Positions 35,177 to 44,167 of a stretch of 49,803 nt of DNA are shown here, piece by piece; position 1 is the stretch's first letter; each line of letters starts with the position of its first letter. The notes under the pieces were generated by a model, which did no database searches, was not told the origin of the DNA, and saw only the letters and a program-made list of their open reading frames with translations. Origin of the DNA: Desulfocorpusculum sp964414345 (GTDB lineage: Bacteria; Desulfobacterota; Desulfocorpusculales; Desulfocorpusculum); contig CAYPWF010000026.1 of assembly GCA_964414345.1 (NCBI GenBank), positions 1-49,803 on the forward strand, in the 5' to 3' direction. A program made the position numbers and the translations under genes.

Positions 35177-37174
35177 TCAACACAGCTCTACCTTTAGTTC
35201 ATCTTCCAAGGGACGGGCACGCAAGATCCTGACCTGCACCTCCTGGCCCTCCTGAAGCCGGCCCCCTGCCTTGGCCGGAACAGAGGTCTCCATCATATAA
35301 TCGGTCAAGAGCACCTGGAGTTTTTTGTTGAAAAGACCCAACACCAATCCGCGAGTCTCTTCCCCTCTTTTGTGCTCCAAATACCGAAGCAGCCAGTAAC
35401 GCTGCCTGGCTTGTTCCATTTGGGCGGCTTGGCTGGCAGCTTCTTCGCATTGGGAGAGGATGGTTTCCAAGTCTTTAGGGGAAAACGGGGGTGGATCCCC
35501 TTTGAGTATTGCCACAAGCTGCCTCTGGACCACAAGGTCTGCATAGCGCCGGATGGGGGAGGTGACCGTGGTATAAGGAGAGAGCCCCAAACCGCTGTGA
35601 AAGCCCGGCTCCAGCTGTGTGACAGCCCTGTTTAGAAGCTTTCTCTGCTTGTAATTGCGAAGAAGGTCTGCTTGGGGCCCGCCTTCCAAGAGCCGCTCCC
35701 GCGGTTCGGGCTGAACCCTGTACAAGCAGGCCACTGAGGCCTGTTTCATGCAGAGGGCGGCGATCCAATTGGCCCTGATCATCATTTCGCTCACCAGGAT
35801 CTGGGCCGGGCTTTCCCGATCCCTTCTCTCCAAGATTATTTCTCCTGAAGTCTCCAGCCTAACCGTCACCTCGGGCAAAGGCAGCAGAAGGGCACCCATC
35901 TCCACCCGCTGGCCCCTAAAACCCAGGGCGATGCGGTGAAGACATCCCATGAGTTGGTCCCCATTCTCCACTGCAAGATCCACCTCCTCATAGGAAAGCC
36001 TTCTGGCCACCCTTAACCAGGAAAGCGAAAAACGGTGTCCCAAAACCTCTCCCTGTTTGGTTACCTCCAAAAAAAGACTCACTGCTGGCCTCATCTCCCC
36101 TGCCCTTAGGCTGCAAGCCTCCTCGGAAAGAGCCGGTGGGAACATGGGAATGCGTTCCTCGGGCAAGTAGATGGAAGTGCCCCTTCTAAGAGCCTCTTTG
36201 TCCAGTAATGACTCTCTGGGCACTCGGCTTGCCACATCTGTAATATGAATCCCGACTAGTACTCTCCCATCAGGCAGCAACTCTGCACTTAAGGCATCGT
36301 CCGCATCCCGTGTATGAGGACTGTCCACAGTAAATACCTGAAGATGTGTCAGATCCTCTCTCCAGGGCTCATCCTGCGGCACCAAGCAGCTGCAAGCCAC
36401 CCTGGCCTCTTGCTCCACCTCGGGCGGGAAAGCCCTCCTTATTCCAAAACGGTGTGCCAGCAGATTCTCGTCCCTGCTCCACACTCCCAGACGGACCAGC
36501 GTGTTGAAGGAAGCCAGAGGGTGATTCATCCCCGCGCGGCGAAGCAGCTCTTGGGCTTTTTCCTGCCTTGGGGCCGAGCTACCGAAGATGGCATGTTCTT
36601 TCAGGAGCTCCAGGATCTCCTCCTGGAAGACCGGAGCCTCCAGGTGTTTTCCATCCCAAAGGGACCTTATCCAGCGGCTGCCTTCATCAAGGAATCTTTC
36701 CCTTTGCTCCTCTCTCTCTCTTTGGAGCAAAATCTTCTCCACTGTCTCGGGAGGATTCGGTCTGAACCCCTCTGGCCTGAACCTGAAATACACTCGGTCG
36801 GCCAGCATGGCCCGAATCACCGCCGAGACCTGGTCGTGGCCGGCCCGTTGCCCAAATGCCAGCTCGGCCAGTTCCCGGGCTGAAAACTCCTGGCCCTCGC
36901 CCTGTAACACCTCCCACAAGCCTTTTACATCCACCTGGCGACTCAGCTCCTCTCTGCGAGTGGAGATCTCCCTCAAAGTAGAGGCCAGGGCCTCCCTGGT
37001 TTGACCCAGTTCCAGGCGCATCTCTTCCGAGTTCACCACACGCGCCTCTGCTATTTGCACCTCTCTTTGGGTCTCACTAAGGGCCCTGACGCGGTTTTTC
37101 TTCTGTTCCAGACAAACCCCACTTATCACTCGGCCCGTCTCAATGAACTCCAGGACCTGGCCAGGCAAAAGCAT
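35177..37174 (-). CDS. RNase II/RNase R-family 3'-5' exoribonuclease
   Basis: RNB-domain exonuclease that degrades RNA from the 3' end; 665 aa. An N-terminal 80 residues rich in Glu/Arg (coiled-coil-like) and a winged-helix-like part precede the RNB domain. The latter has HTRDADDALSAELLPDGRVLV near residue 288 (catalytic aspartates), GTSIYLPEERIPMFPPALSE, then YTTVTSPIRRYADLVVQRQL. A C-terminal S1-like barrel ends with VPAKAGGRLQEGQEVQVRIL. This layout resembles the cyanobacterial/chloroplast-type RNase II more than E. coli RNase R, but the assignment within the family is not sure. Confidence 0.9.
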   Translation of the reverse strand: MLLPGQVLEFIETGRVISGVCLEQKKNRVRALSETQREVQIAEARVVNSEEMRLELGQTREALASTLREISTRREELSRQVDVKGLWEVLQGEGQEFSARELAELAFGQRAGHDQVSAVIRAMLADRVYFRFRPEGFRPNPPETVEKILLQREREEQRERFLDEGSRWIRSLWDGKHLEAPVFQEEILELLKEHAIFGSSAPRQEKAQELLRRAGMNHPLASFNTLVRLGVWSRDENLLAHRFGIRRAFPPEVEQEARVACSCLVPQDEPWREDLTHLQVFTVDSPHTRDADDALSAELLPDGRVLVGIHITDVASRVPRESLLDKEALRRGTSIYLPEERIPMFPPALSEEACSLRAGEMRPAVSLFLEVTKQGEVLGHRFSLSWLRVARRLSYEEVDLAVENGDQLMGCLHRIALGFRGQRVEMGALLLPLPEVTVRLETSGEIILERRDRESPAQILVSEMMIRANWIAALCMKQASVACLYRVQPEPRERLLEGGPQADLLRNYKQRKLLNRAVTQLEPGFHSGLGLSPYTTVTSPIRRYADLVVQRQLVAILKGDPPPFSPKDLETILSQCEEAASQAAQMEQARQRYWLLRYLEHKRGEETRGLVLGLFNKKLQVLLTDYMMETSVPAKAGGRLQEGQEVQVRILRARPLEDELKVELC

Positions 37175-37224
37175 TCATCCCTCCAAGTGCTCCACAAGGC
37201 TTTGGGAGGGGAAGAGGGAGGGGC

Positions 37225-37497
37225 CTACCAGCGCCCCACGAGCATGACTACTCCTATGAGTATAAAGGCCACGGCAGCCGCCTTCTTAAGTACATGCGGT
37301 GCAATTAACTGGGTAAGCACACCTCCCAGGGCCACACCCATAAGAGTGGCAACCACCAGAGCCAGACACACCCCCGCAGCCACTGCCCAAGGGGAACCGC
37401 TCTCGGCGGTCATGCTAAGGGCTGCAAGCTGGGTCTTGTCCCCCATCTCCGCCAAGAAAACCGTACCAAAAGTTAACAAAAACACCTTCCAGTCCAC
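37225..37497 (-). CDS. TMEM165/GDT1 (UPF0016) family half-protein, probable Mn/Ca transporter
   Basis: 90-aa membrane protein with three helices and a single ExGDKT motif (AEMGDKTQLAALSM, about 16-29). Most family members have two such repeats. Single-repeat forms exist and are thought to pair as dimers; no second half-gene lies next to this one. The family exports Mn2+ or exchanges Ca2+ for protons. 50 bp downstream of no other partner: the RNase gene begins 50 bp further left on the same strand. Confidence 0.87.
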   Translation of the reverse strand: MDWKVFLLTFGTVFLAEMGDKTQLAALSMTAESGSPWAVAAGVCLALVVATLMGVALGGVLTQLIAPHVLKKAAAVAFILIGVVMLVGRW

Positions 37498-37564
37498 TGG
37501 TTCCCCTCCGCATCTTCTCGGCCTGGCTGCACAAGCCTTATCCTACGGCTCTATTAAAGAAAGT

Positions 37565-38002
37565 TTAATCTGACTCCTCGAAGTGAGCATTCTCAACGCC
37601 ATCCAACAGCAAGAAAGAGATGGGGCGGACGCGCACTACTACAACTTTTTGGTTTTGCAAGAGGTTTCTCAGCTGAGGGTGGACCTGCTGCATTCTTTTT
37701 AGAACCTCCTCCCCTATGCCTGGACCTGAGAAGAGCTGAGCTTTCCCCTGCACCGTAAGGGCCCTTATGGAGGCTCCATCCCGGGGCTTTTCTGTGGTTC
37801 GGGTGTCCAGAAGAAGACTCACTCTGGGATTCTGATTCAGATTACGAAATTTCCTGCTCTCTGAGCTTGTGACCATGTAGAAATCGCCTGTGCCTTGGTC
37901 CCACAAGTAGCCCATAAGAGAACAATAGGGCTCTTCCTGCCACGAGGTGGCCAAGACGCACAACCTCTGAGTCTGTAGGATTTCCCTGATTCTGGGATCC
38001 AA
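37565..38002 (-). CDS. Pyridoxamine 5'-phosphate oxidase-family flavoprotein
   Basis: 145 aa with the split-barrel FMN-binding fold: LCVLATSWQEEPYCSLMGYL, then DFYMVTSSESRKFRNLNQNP, VSLLLDTRT and RALTVQGKAQLF. Such proteins bind FMN, F420 or heme, and the substrate is not predictable. It is alone on the minus strand between the TMEM165 gene and a repeat copy. Confidence 0.85.
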   Translation of the reverse strand: MDPRIREILQTQRLCVLATSWQEEPYCSLMGYLWDQGTGDFYMVTSSESRKFRNLNQNPRVSLLLDTRTTEKPRDGASIRALTVQGKAQLFSGPGIGEEVLKRMQQVHPQLRNLLQNQKVVVVRVRPISFLLLDGVENAHFEESD

Positions 38003-38086
38003 AGCCTCCCTCCTTGAAGGAATTTGCCAATAAAAAAAATAAGCCCCCTCAAATCATAAGAGCCATTGCCAAAAAGCTTATTTCCT

Positions 38087-38230
38087 TAGCCCGGATTATT
38101 CTCCAAGACCCCCCAATCTGGAAGCTGAGCTAAAAATCCCCGGGTAAACTTGGACATGTTCCCCTTAAGCCCGACCCGAAACAAAAACTCTAAATCAGGA
38201 TGTTCCTGAGGCTTAATCTGCAAAGATCTC
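38087..38230 (-). repeat. Repeat G: partial copy, inverted orientation
   Basis: Plus-strand TAGCCCGGATTATTC (38087-38101) is the reverse complement of the conserved right end. Read on the minus strand the preceding sequence matches the body of copies A and B (CATCCTGATTTAGAG, ACATGTCC, ACCCGGGGATT). The left palindrome was not found, so the right-hand boundary near 38230 is approximate. A 65-codon open frame over this copy is considered spurious. Confidence 0.6.
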
Positions 38231-38530
38231 TCAGAGGTCTCAATATATCCTACCATATTCTCAAGGTTACACTTATTCCCCATGCTTGATGAAGAACTCG
38301 TGCTGTATTGTCCAAGTTGGATCAGCCTCTGGATGTGTGTTCTAGTCGACTTTTACACCTTAGCTGCTCAAGGGGGTAATGGCTTAATTTACACCATGGG
38401 GCCCTTTCTCATTAGCTCAGGCTTGCCAGTTTAAGTATAATCTGAATTCCGGTTCCAGGTCGACGGTCTTGGAGTTTAAAGGCTTCAGGGGGCTCATGGA
38501 GAATCAGAAAAATTTGGGAGGTGAGGTGTC
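38231..38530. other. Gap upstream of the DUF523-DUF1722 gene
   Basis: 300 bp without a gene. A perfect TATAAT stands at 38436-38441, about 90 bp before the GTG start at 38531, but no good -35 is seen at 15-18 bp upstream. Nothing else recognised. Confidence 0.3.
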
Positions 38531-39490
38531 GTGCAAGAGGCCACTGGGAAGATAAGAGTGGGAGTAAGCTCCTGCCTGCTGGGCCACAACGTAAGATACG
38601 ACGGGGGCCATAAGCTGGACAGGTACATCCGCGACACCCTGGGTCAGTACATGAGTTTCCTCCCGGTATGTCCTGAGGTGGAATGCGGTTTGGGAGTCCC
38701 CAGGGAGGCCATGCGTTTGGTGGGGGAGCCCGATTCCCCCAGGCTCGTGACCGTGCGCACAGGCCGCGACCTGACCCACCAGATGTTGGGCTGGGCACAG
38801 ACACGCTTGGATCAGCTGGAGCAAGAGGGGCTTTGCGGTTTCATCTTCAAGAGCGGCTCGCCGTCAAGTGGCATGGAGAGGGTGAAGGTATACGGCCCCG
38901 GCGGCATGCCCTCCCAGAGGGGAGTGGGCCTCTTTGCCAGAGCTTTCATGGAGAGATTCCCCCTTGTACCTGTGGAGGATGACGGGAGGCTTCATGACCC
39001 CAAACTAAGGGAGAACTTCATAGAAAGGCTATTCGTCATGCAGAGGTGGAGGAAGCTGCGGGAGTCCAATCAGAGCGCTTCTGGTTTGGTTCAGTTCCAC
39101 ACCCAGCACAAACTGCTCATAATGTCCCACAGCCCAAAGCACTCCGCTCAGATGGGAAAGCTAGTGGCAGAGGTGGGCAAGGCCCACCTGTCCCCTGTAT
39201 TGGAGAATTACGAGAAGCTCCTTATGGAGTCCCTCAAACTCAAGGCCACCCCGGCCAAACACTGCAACGTGCTAGAGCACATGCTAGGCTATTTCAAGAA
39301 GGAGCTATCTTCGGACGAGAAGCAGGAAATGGCGGAAATCCTGAACCGGTTCCGAAAAGGCCAGTTGCCTCTCATAGTGCCCGTTACCCTCATGAACCAC
39401 TATGTGAAAAAATATAAACAACCCTATCTGAGCCGCCAGCTTTACTTAGAGCCCCATCCCTTGGAGCTGCAGCTCAGAAACCACGTTTGA
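38531..39490 (+). CDS. DUF523 (TudS-like) and DUF1722 (YbgA) fusion protein
   Basis: 319 aa. The N-terminal DUF523 domain (about 8-155) has VSSCLLGHNVRYDGGHK and FLPVCPEVECGLGVPREAMR. Relatives such as thiouracil desulfidase TudS bind a [4Fe-4S] cluster with three cysteines. The third, in SPSCG of stand-alone members, is serine here (SGSPSSGMERVKVY), as I recall for many YbgA-fused forms. The DUF1722 domain (about 185-310) has FHTQHKLLIMSHSPKHSAQM. The fused family is often found near photolyase or stress genes in other bacteria, but not here. Start GTG at 38531. Confidence 0.9.
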   Translation: MQEATGKIRVGVSSCLLGHNVRYDGGHKLDRYIRDTLGQYMSFLPVCPEVECGLGVPREAMRLVGEPDSPRLVTVRTGRDLTHQMLGWAQTRLDQLEQEGLCGFIFKSGSPSSGMERVKVYGPGGMPSQRGVGLFARAFMERFPLVPVEDDGRLHDPKLRENFIERLFVMQRWRKLRESNQSASGLVQFHTQHKLLIMSHSPKHSAQMGKLVAEVGKAHLSPVLENYEKLLMESLKLKATPAKHCNVLEHMLGYFKKELSSDEKQEMAEILNRFRKGQLPLIVPVTLMNHYVKKYKQPYLSRQLYLEPHPLELQLRNHV

Positions 39491-39496
39491 GCCAGA

Positions 39497-39542
39497 CTGC
39501 TCAGGCCGTGCCCCTAGGCCCGGCACTCGGGCCTGAGAGCAG
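39497..39542 (+). terminator. Bidirectional hairpin between convergent genes
   Basis: CTGCTCAGGCC (39497-39507) pairs with GGCCTGAGAGCAG (39530-39542, two-base bulge), with an inner GCCC/GGGC fold. It lies between the stops of the DUF523 gene and the methyltransferase. No T-tract, so a terminator or mRNA-end stabiliser role is inferred from position. Confidence 0.45.
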
Positions 39543-39604
39543 CTCCATAGGAGCTCCAACTCTACTTTGGCACCTGAGCCTCCCAAGGGCCCCCGAGCCC
39601 CAGT

Positions 39605-40651
39605 TCAGTCAAGGATTCCCTCCTTGAGAGCCTGAAGCGATGGGACAGGTATTGGCATGCAGCGCTGGTTAACGGGGTTATACATGCACCTGTAGGAAAT
39701 GCCTCGGTTCCCCTGCTCTCCCATGACCTGCCAGCCCCTTACCAAGTAAGGGCAAGCGTCGTTGAAACACACATACATGAACTCCGTGTCCCATTCGGTG
39801 AAAGGATTCTGGGGAACAGCCCACTTGCGCAAAGGCTCACCGCAATAAGGGCAGCGCAGGCTCTGAGGCACCTCTTGCATCCTTTTTTGAAGCTCTTGGC
39901 CATCAGGCAAAGCAGTTTCCATCAGGCTGGGCTTGGGACGTACCTGCCGGTGGCCGGACCCCCCTGATCTTTCGGCATAAACCGCATATATGGGATCGCT
40001 GGGAATGCCCAGGTGGGCGTACTTATCCTGCTGAGGTCTGGGTTTCCCCTTGGAAATAAAGGTCTGGGGCGGTTCGAAACAGCCTGAATACTTAAAGAGA
40101 TCCTCCACGTATATGATACGCTCTTCTTCGCTGGCCCTTTGCCAAAAACGGACCACCTTCTGAGGGAACATCCGGTTGGAAAAAATCACCAGGAACAATC
40201 CCCCTGGACGAAGCACCCTTCCGACTTCCTGGAAAATCTCCAGAGGCCTGGTCATGTAGTCCACCGAAACCGTGTTGATCACTGCGTCGAAGCTGGAGTC
40301 CTCAAAGGGAAGCTCGGGATTTTCGTTTAGGTCGTGGATGATCCTCTCTTGCAAAATGGGGTTCTTGGAAAGCTCGTTGGGATTGAGCCCGAGGCCCACC
40401 ACCTTGGCCGGCTTGATCTTGGGGGGAATATGTGAGTCCCATCCTGCCATGAGGTCTAATATGACTGGATCCTTCTCCACTATTAGCTGGCCTATCAACC
40501 CCTCTACTGTTGCCAAGGCCGCACTGTCCAGATGCTCCACGAATCTGTCCATTGAGTAGAAGAGTTTGTCCTCGGTCTCATCGGCCCTGGAAAAAGCCCC
40601 TGGTGTAAAAAGCTTATAGAACTCATCCTTGCTCTCTTTTTGCTGCAGCAT
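39605..40651 (-). CDS. SAM-dependent methyltransferase with C-terminal zinc ribbon
   Basis: 348 aa. The N-terminal class I methyltransferase domain (about 50-215) uses a non-standard motif I, VILDLMAGWDSHIPP, followed by VVGLGLNPNEL, LPFEDSSFDAVINTVSVDYM and VGRVLRPGGLFLVIFSNRMF. This DLMxxWxSH type is, by memory, a family seen in cyanobacteria and plants. The C-terminal 85 residues form a separate zinc-ribbon-like domain with CPYC and CFNDAC, then YLVRGWQVMGEQ, resembling the short Ogr/Delta-like proteins of deltaproteobacteria. Substrate unknown. Two domains joined by a basic linker (GSGHRQVRPKPSLM). Confidence 0.83.
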   Translation of the reverse strand: MLQQKESKDEFYKLFTPGAFSRADETEDKLFYSMDRFVEHLDSAALATVEGLIGQLIVEKDPVILDLMAGWDSHIPPKIKPAKVVGLGLNPNELSKNPILQERIIHDLNENPELPFEDSSFDAVINTVSVDYMTRPLEIFQEVGRVLRPGGLFLVIFSNRMFPQKVVRFWQRASEEERIIYVEDLFKYSGCFEPPQTFISKGKPRPQQDKYAHLGIPSDPIYAVYAERSGGSGHRQVRPKPSLMETALPDGQELQKRMQEVPQSLRCPYCGEPLRKWAVPQNPFTEWDTEFMYVCFNDACPYLVRGWQVMGEQGNRGISYRCMYNPVNQRCMPIPVPSLQALKEGILD

Positions 40652-40722
40652 GTTAGATCAAGCTTCCTTTCTGGGCTCGAATGCAATTCTAGGAGCCCTC
40701 AAACCAACATTATTCCCACCAC

Positions 40723-40916
40723 AAGCCCGGGTTACTCTCCAAATCCATTGACTTTGCAGGCTGATTTCCGAGACCCTTGGACATTTACCTTTCTTCAGCA
40801 TCAAACCCAGGCCTACCCTGAAAGAATCTAATGGCCACCTTAAGCACCAAACCCTTCACACTCCTTTGTCTTAAATTTGACCCGCATGATCCACTGTATA
40901 TGAATAATGCGGGTCC
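40723..40916 (-). repeat. Repeat F: full-length copy, inverted orientation
   Basis: 194 bp read on the minus strand. The left palindrome is at 40879-40916 (plus strand CCCGCATGATCCAC...TGAATAATGCGGGTC). The right end is at 40723-40737 (plus strand AAGCCCGGGTTACTC). The middle is diverged from copies A and B but of similar length. Located between the methyltransferase start and the small protein at 40942. Confidence 0.7.
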
Positions 40917-40941
40917 TAATTAAGCCCCTCAAATCAAGGGC

Positions 40942-41121
40942 TCATGCATGCTTCTTGAAAATGCAGGAACTCCAGCTCTTCCCGTCCGCCCCTCCATGGC
41001 AGAAGGAGCAGGTCTTCACCTTCCAGCCGTCCTCACGCATCCTGTTGAGATAGCTGGAAAACTCCCTATCGAACACTCCGGCCTCAGCGCCAAATGTTTC
41101 ATATTTGTAAGTCTCTTCCAT
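40942..41121 (-). CDS. Small Cys-containing protein (DUF4177-like?)
   Basis: About 59 aa. The best start is ATG at 41121, 8 bases after a strong AGGAGG; two earlier in-frame codons (41127, 41130) stand too close to it. Sequence: METYK-like start METTY-type basic/acidic N-terminus, then FDREFSSYLNRMREDGWKVK and a C-terminal CSFCHGGADGKSWSSCIF with three cysteines. The pattern FxxxLNxxxxxGWxV followed by a terminal FKK tail resembles small DUF4177-type proteins. No function is assigned; coding character and the ribosome site make it likely real. Confidence 0.6.
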   Translation of the reverse strand: MEETYKYETFGAEAGVFDREFSSYLNRMREDGWKVKTCSFCHGGADGKSWSSCIFKKHA

Positions 41122-41276
41122 ATCCATCACCTCCTCAGCTCCTTGTTCTACTTTAGATTACGTCACCCCAAACCAGGGTCAAGGGGTTGGGAACCTCCTT
41201 GACTTATGCGGTTCCAATCATGTAAAAAACGCCAGACAGCCTTTGGGCTCATGGCTGTTCCTGGAGCATTGAGATA

Positions 41277-41669
41277 ATGGACGAGCAAGAGCTGACACGG
41301 CACTGGCTGTATTCCTCTGACGTGGATTTCCAGGCCATGGACACCCTTTTTGGAAGGGGACACCATGTATGGGCTCTGGCGGCGGCCAGAGCCGCTATTG
41401 AAAAGCTTTTGAGGGCTTGCTGTGTTATGGCGCAGGTTGAGGATCCACTTCAGAACAAGAATTTGCTGGAATTGGCCCGGCTGGCCAGGGTGGAGCTGCC
41501 GGAGGAGCAAAAGTCTCTTTTGGTGGATATGGAATCCTTCCGTGTGGCGCCCGAGAGTCCCAAGGAAGAGACTCTCCTTTACCGCAGGGCCAACCGCAAG
41601 TTTACAGAAGGCTACATAAACAGAGCCGTGGAGCTAAGGCAAAGGCTTGTCAAGCTCATCAAGAGCTGA
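41277..41669 (+). CDS. HEPN-domain protein
   Basis: 130 aa all-helical protein with the HEPN pattern: HWLYSSDVDFQAMDTLFGRG near the N-terminus, WALAAARAAIEKLLRACCVM, and C-terminal RANRKFTEGYINRAVELRQR. The RxxxxH RNase motif of toxic HEPN proteins is not evident. HEPN proteins usually pair with an MNT nucleotidyltransferase, but no partner lies beside it; the only nucleotidyltransferase remnant is 16 kb away. The role is open. Confidence 0.8.
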   Translation: MDEQELTRHWLYSSDVDFQAMDTLFGRGHHVWALAAARAAIEKLLRACCVMAQVEDPLQNKNLLELARLARVELPEEQKSLLVDMESFRVAPESPKEETLLYRRANRKFTEGYINRAVELRQRLVKLIKS

Positions 41670-41761
41670 GCCTTACCTAGCCTTGAGCAAGACTCTGCTT
41701 GGCATTACCATGTGGGGAGTTAAGCCGTTAAGGTCCTGGAGTACCGGAGAATCCAGGCCGT

Positions 41762-41989
41762 TAGCCCGCACTATTCGACAGTAAAGGATTGTTGGAGGCG
41801 TCTTCGGTGTACTTGGCTAGGGAGCTGATCGCTTATTCTTAGGTTGTGGTAAGATACGTGAATCAATGCTTAAGAAAACCCTGATGTTAGGGTGCAGGTT
41901 CGGGCCCTGGTTGAGTCGGCATACAGGTTTACCGGGGACTTGGGGTTATGGCCTCCCAAGAAACGGGTCTTGGAAAAGAATCCTGGCTA
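41762..41989 (+). repeat. Repeat C: degenerate long copy of the dispersed element
   Basis: 228 bp. Left end TAGCCCGCACTATTC (41762-41776) with a decayed palindrome partner. Body matches: AAAACCCTGATGTTAGG, TTGAGTCGGCATACAGG and ACCGGGGACTTGGGG, which aligns with the internal hairpin (CTTGGG at 41939-41944, CCCAAG at 41955-41960). Right end GAATCCTGGCTA (41978-41989). It accounts for most of the 378-bp gap between the HEPN gene and alr; nothing else was seen there. Confidence 0.7.
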
Positions 41990-42047
41990 GGTTTTTGATT
42001 GCTCCAGCTCATTAGCCCTCCCAAATATCCCGGACCAAAGGAGCTTC

Positions 42048-43235
42048 ATGGAAAAGGATTTGGAACACATGCTACCCCCTTGGGCCAGGCCTACCTGGGC
42101 GGAGGTGGATCTGGGAGCCATCTCCCATAACATTAGAATCATAAGGCAGAAAGTGGGGCCCCACAGGTCCATAATGGCCGTTGTTAAAGCAGATGCTTAC
42201 GGACACGGAGCCAAGCAAGTAGCCAGGGCTGCCCTGCAGGCAGGGGCGGATTGGCTGGGGGTGGCTTTCCCGGAAGAAGGGGCTGAGCTCAGGGATGCGG
42301 GTATTGGAGCCCCCATAGTTGTAATGGGGCCAGTCTTGCCGTTTCAGTTGGCCTTGGTCCTGGAAAGAGATCTGGCCGTATCGGTTTCCTCCATGGACCT
42401 GGCTGAGGCGCTGGAGGAGCAGGCAGCGCAAAGAGGCCTTTTTGCCAGGGTGCATGTGAAGGTAGACACGGGCATGGGCCGTTTGGGAGTTCCGGCGGAT
42501 AAAGCCCCGGCTTTCTTGAAGGAGCTTGGCAGTCTAGGCCACCTGAAGCTAGAGGGGCTCTATACCCATCTGGCCACAGCAGATGAGCCAGATTCAGACT
42601 TCGCCAGGGAACAATTGAGAAGATTTCTGGAGGTGGACCGAAAAGCCAGGGAAAACGGGATAAACATACCATTTAGACATGCGGCCAACAGTGCCGGGCT
42701 GATCAGCCTGGAGGAGCTTGGCCTTCTAGAGCTTGTGAGGCCCGGGCTAATGCTGTACGGCTGCTTTCCCAACCCCGGGATATCCAATCCTCTTCCCCTT
42801 CGGCCGGCCTTGGCTTGGAAGACAAGGGTGGCGCATCTAAGAGATCTTGAAGCCGGGCAATCGGTCTCATACGGCCGCACGTTTGTGGCTGCCAAGCCCA
42901 TGAGGGTGGCTGTTCTGCCATTGGGTTATGGGGATGGGCTGCCCAGAAGCCTTAGCAACAGGGGGCAGGTCTTGGTAAGGGGCAGTCGCGCTCCCATCCT
43001 AGGCATTATCTGTATGGATATGACAATAGTTGACGTTACAAGAATCCAGGGCGTAGAACTCGGAGACGAAGTGGTGCTGTTGGGCAGGCAGGCAGGCCAT
43101 GAAATTAGTGCGGAAGAGATGGCACGGTGGGCAGACACAATCTCCTACGAGATCCTCTGCGGGGTGAGCAAAAGAGTCCCCAGGGTTTATCTTGAAGAGA
43201 GTAAGTGTCCCGGGGGAGGATCGGGCGGGTTATGA
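42048..43235 (+). CDS. alr: Alanine racemase
   Basis: PLP enzyme interconverting L- and D-alanine for peptidoglycan; 395 aa, normal length. N-terminal barrel with IMAVVKADAYGHGAKQVARA (PLP lysine in VVKADAYGHG), VHVKVDTGMGRLG, HAANSAGLI, and the C-terminal beta domain with LPLGYGDGLPRSLSNRG and ILGIICMDMTIVDVTRIQ. It overlaps ddl by 4 bp (ATGA), a coupled D-Ala-D-Ala module. Confidence 0.96.
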   Translation: MEKDLEHMLPPWARPTWAEVDLGAISHNIRIIRQKVGPHRSIMAVVKADAYGHGAKQVARAALQAGADWLGVAFPEEGAELRDAGIGAPIVVMGPVLPFQLALVLERDLAVSVSSMDLAEALEEQAAQRGLFARVHVKVDTGMGRLGVPADKAPAFLKELGSLGHLKLEGLYTHLATADEPDSDFAREQLRRFLEVDRKARENGINIPFRHAANSAGLISLEELGLLELVRPGLMLYGCFPNPGISNPLPLRPALAWKTRVAHLRDLEAGQSVSYGRTFVAAKPMRVAVLPLGYGDGLPRSLSNRGQVLVRGSRAPILGIICMDMTIVDVTRIQGVELGDEVVLLGRQAGHEISAEEMARWADTISYEILCGVSKRVPRVYLEESKCPGGGSGGL

Positions 43236-44167
43236 TGACCAGAGAAGAACTCATGGAGAAAAAAGTGGGGGTATTGATGGGGGGCCTTTCTGCAGAGAGG
43301 GAAGTCTCTTTGCAGACAGGCAAGGCTGTCATGGAAGCCTTGGCTGGCAAGGGGTACAAGGTTTTAGAATTGGATTTGGGGACCCAGATGGCGCGCCAGA
43401 TACTGGAGGCCGGGATCCAGGTGGCATTTGTGGCCCTTCACGGCCGCTGGGGGGAGGATGGGGTCATACAGGGTTTACTGGAGGCTATGGGTATCCCCTA
43501 CACCGGCTCAGGAGTGGTGGCCAGTGCTCTGGGCATGGACAAGCTGCGCTCCAGGTGGATTTTCGAACGCCATGGCCTGCCCGTACCACCATACAGGGTG
43601 CTCACACCCCAACAGGCCATGAACTGGAGCCCTGGACAGGAAGGGCCCAGGATCCCTTTGGTGGTCAAGCCATCCAGGGAGGGCTCCAGCGTGGGCGTTC
43701 ACATAGTGCAGGAGGAAGCCCAGCTGGGCCGGGCCCTTCAGGACGCAGTCTCCTTCGGGCATCCTGTGCTGGTGGAGAGGTACATCCCTGGCCGGGAGAT
43801 CCAGGTGGGCATCCTGGATGACCGGCCCCTTGGGGCCATAGAGATCCGGCCCAAGGTTCAGTTCTACGATTACCGGGCCAAGTACACGGATGGTCTGGCA
43901 GAGCATGTTTTCCCTGCCCCCCTTCCCCCCTCCCAGTACCAGGAGGCAATGGATCTCTCCCTTGCCGCCCACAGGGCCCTTGGGTGCGAGGGCGGCACCA
44001 GGGTGGACCTGAGGCTGGAAGATGGGGGGGGCTTCTACATCCTGGAGGTGAACACGTTGCCTGGCATGACACCCCTGAGCCTGCTGCCGGAGATCGCCCG
44101 GGGAGTGGGCATTGATTTCCCGGAGCTCTGCGAGCTGATCCTGCTGGGGGCCAGGCTCAAGGCGTGA
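43232..44167 (+). CDS. ddl: D-alanine-D-alanine ligase
   Basis: ATP-grasp ligase making the D-Ala-D-Ala dipeptide of lipid II; about 311 aa from ATG 43232, which overlaps the alr stop. An upstream in-frame start at 43205 would lie inside alr. Motifs: VGVLMGGLSAEREVSLQTGK, VALHGRWGEDGVIQG, YTGSGVVASALGMDK, LVVKPSREGSSVG, and FYILEVNTLPGMTPLSLLPE. The SLLPE end and Tyr in the active loop fit D-Ala, not D-Lac, specificity. Stop overlaps the convergent uvrB stop by 11 bp. Confidence 0.95.
   Translation: MMTREELMEKKVGVLMGGLSAEREVSLQTGKAVMEALAGKGYKVLELDLGTQMARQILEAGIQVAFVALHGRWGEDGVIQGLLEAMGIPYTGSGVVASALGMDKLRSRWIFERHGLPVPPYRVLTPQQAMNWSPGQEGPRIPLVVKPSREGSSVGVHIVQEEAQLGRALQDAVSFGHPVLVERYIPGREIQVGILDDRPLGAIEIRPKVQFYDYRAKYTDGLAEHVFPAPLPPSQYQEAMDLSLAAHRALGCEGGTRVDLRLEDGGGFYILEVNTLPGMTPLSLLPEIARGVGIDFPELCELILLGARLKA

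Noticed and set aside
38086..38283. 65-codon minus-strand frame
   Set aside because: It covers the inverted partial repeat copy G and has no ribosome site or family resemblance.
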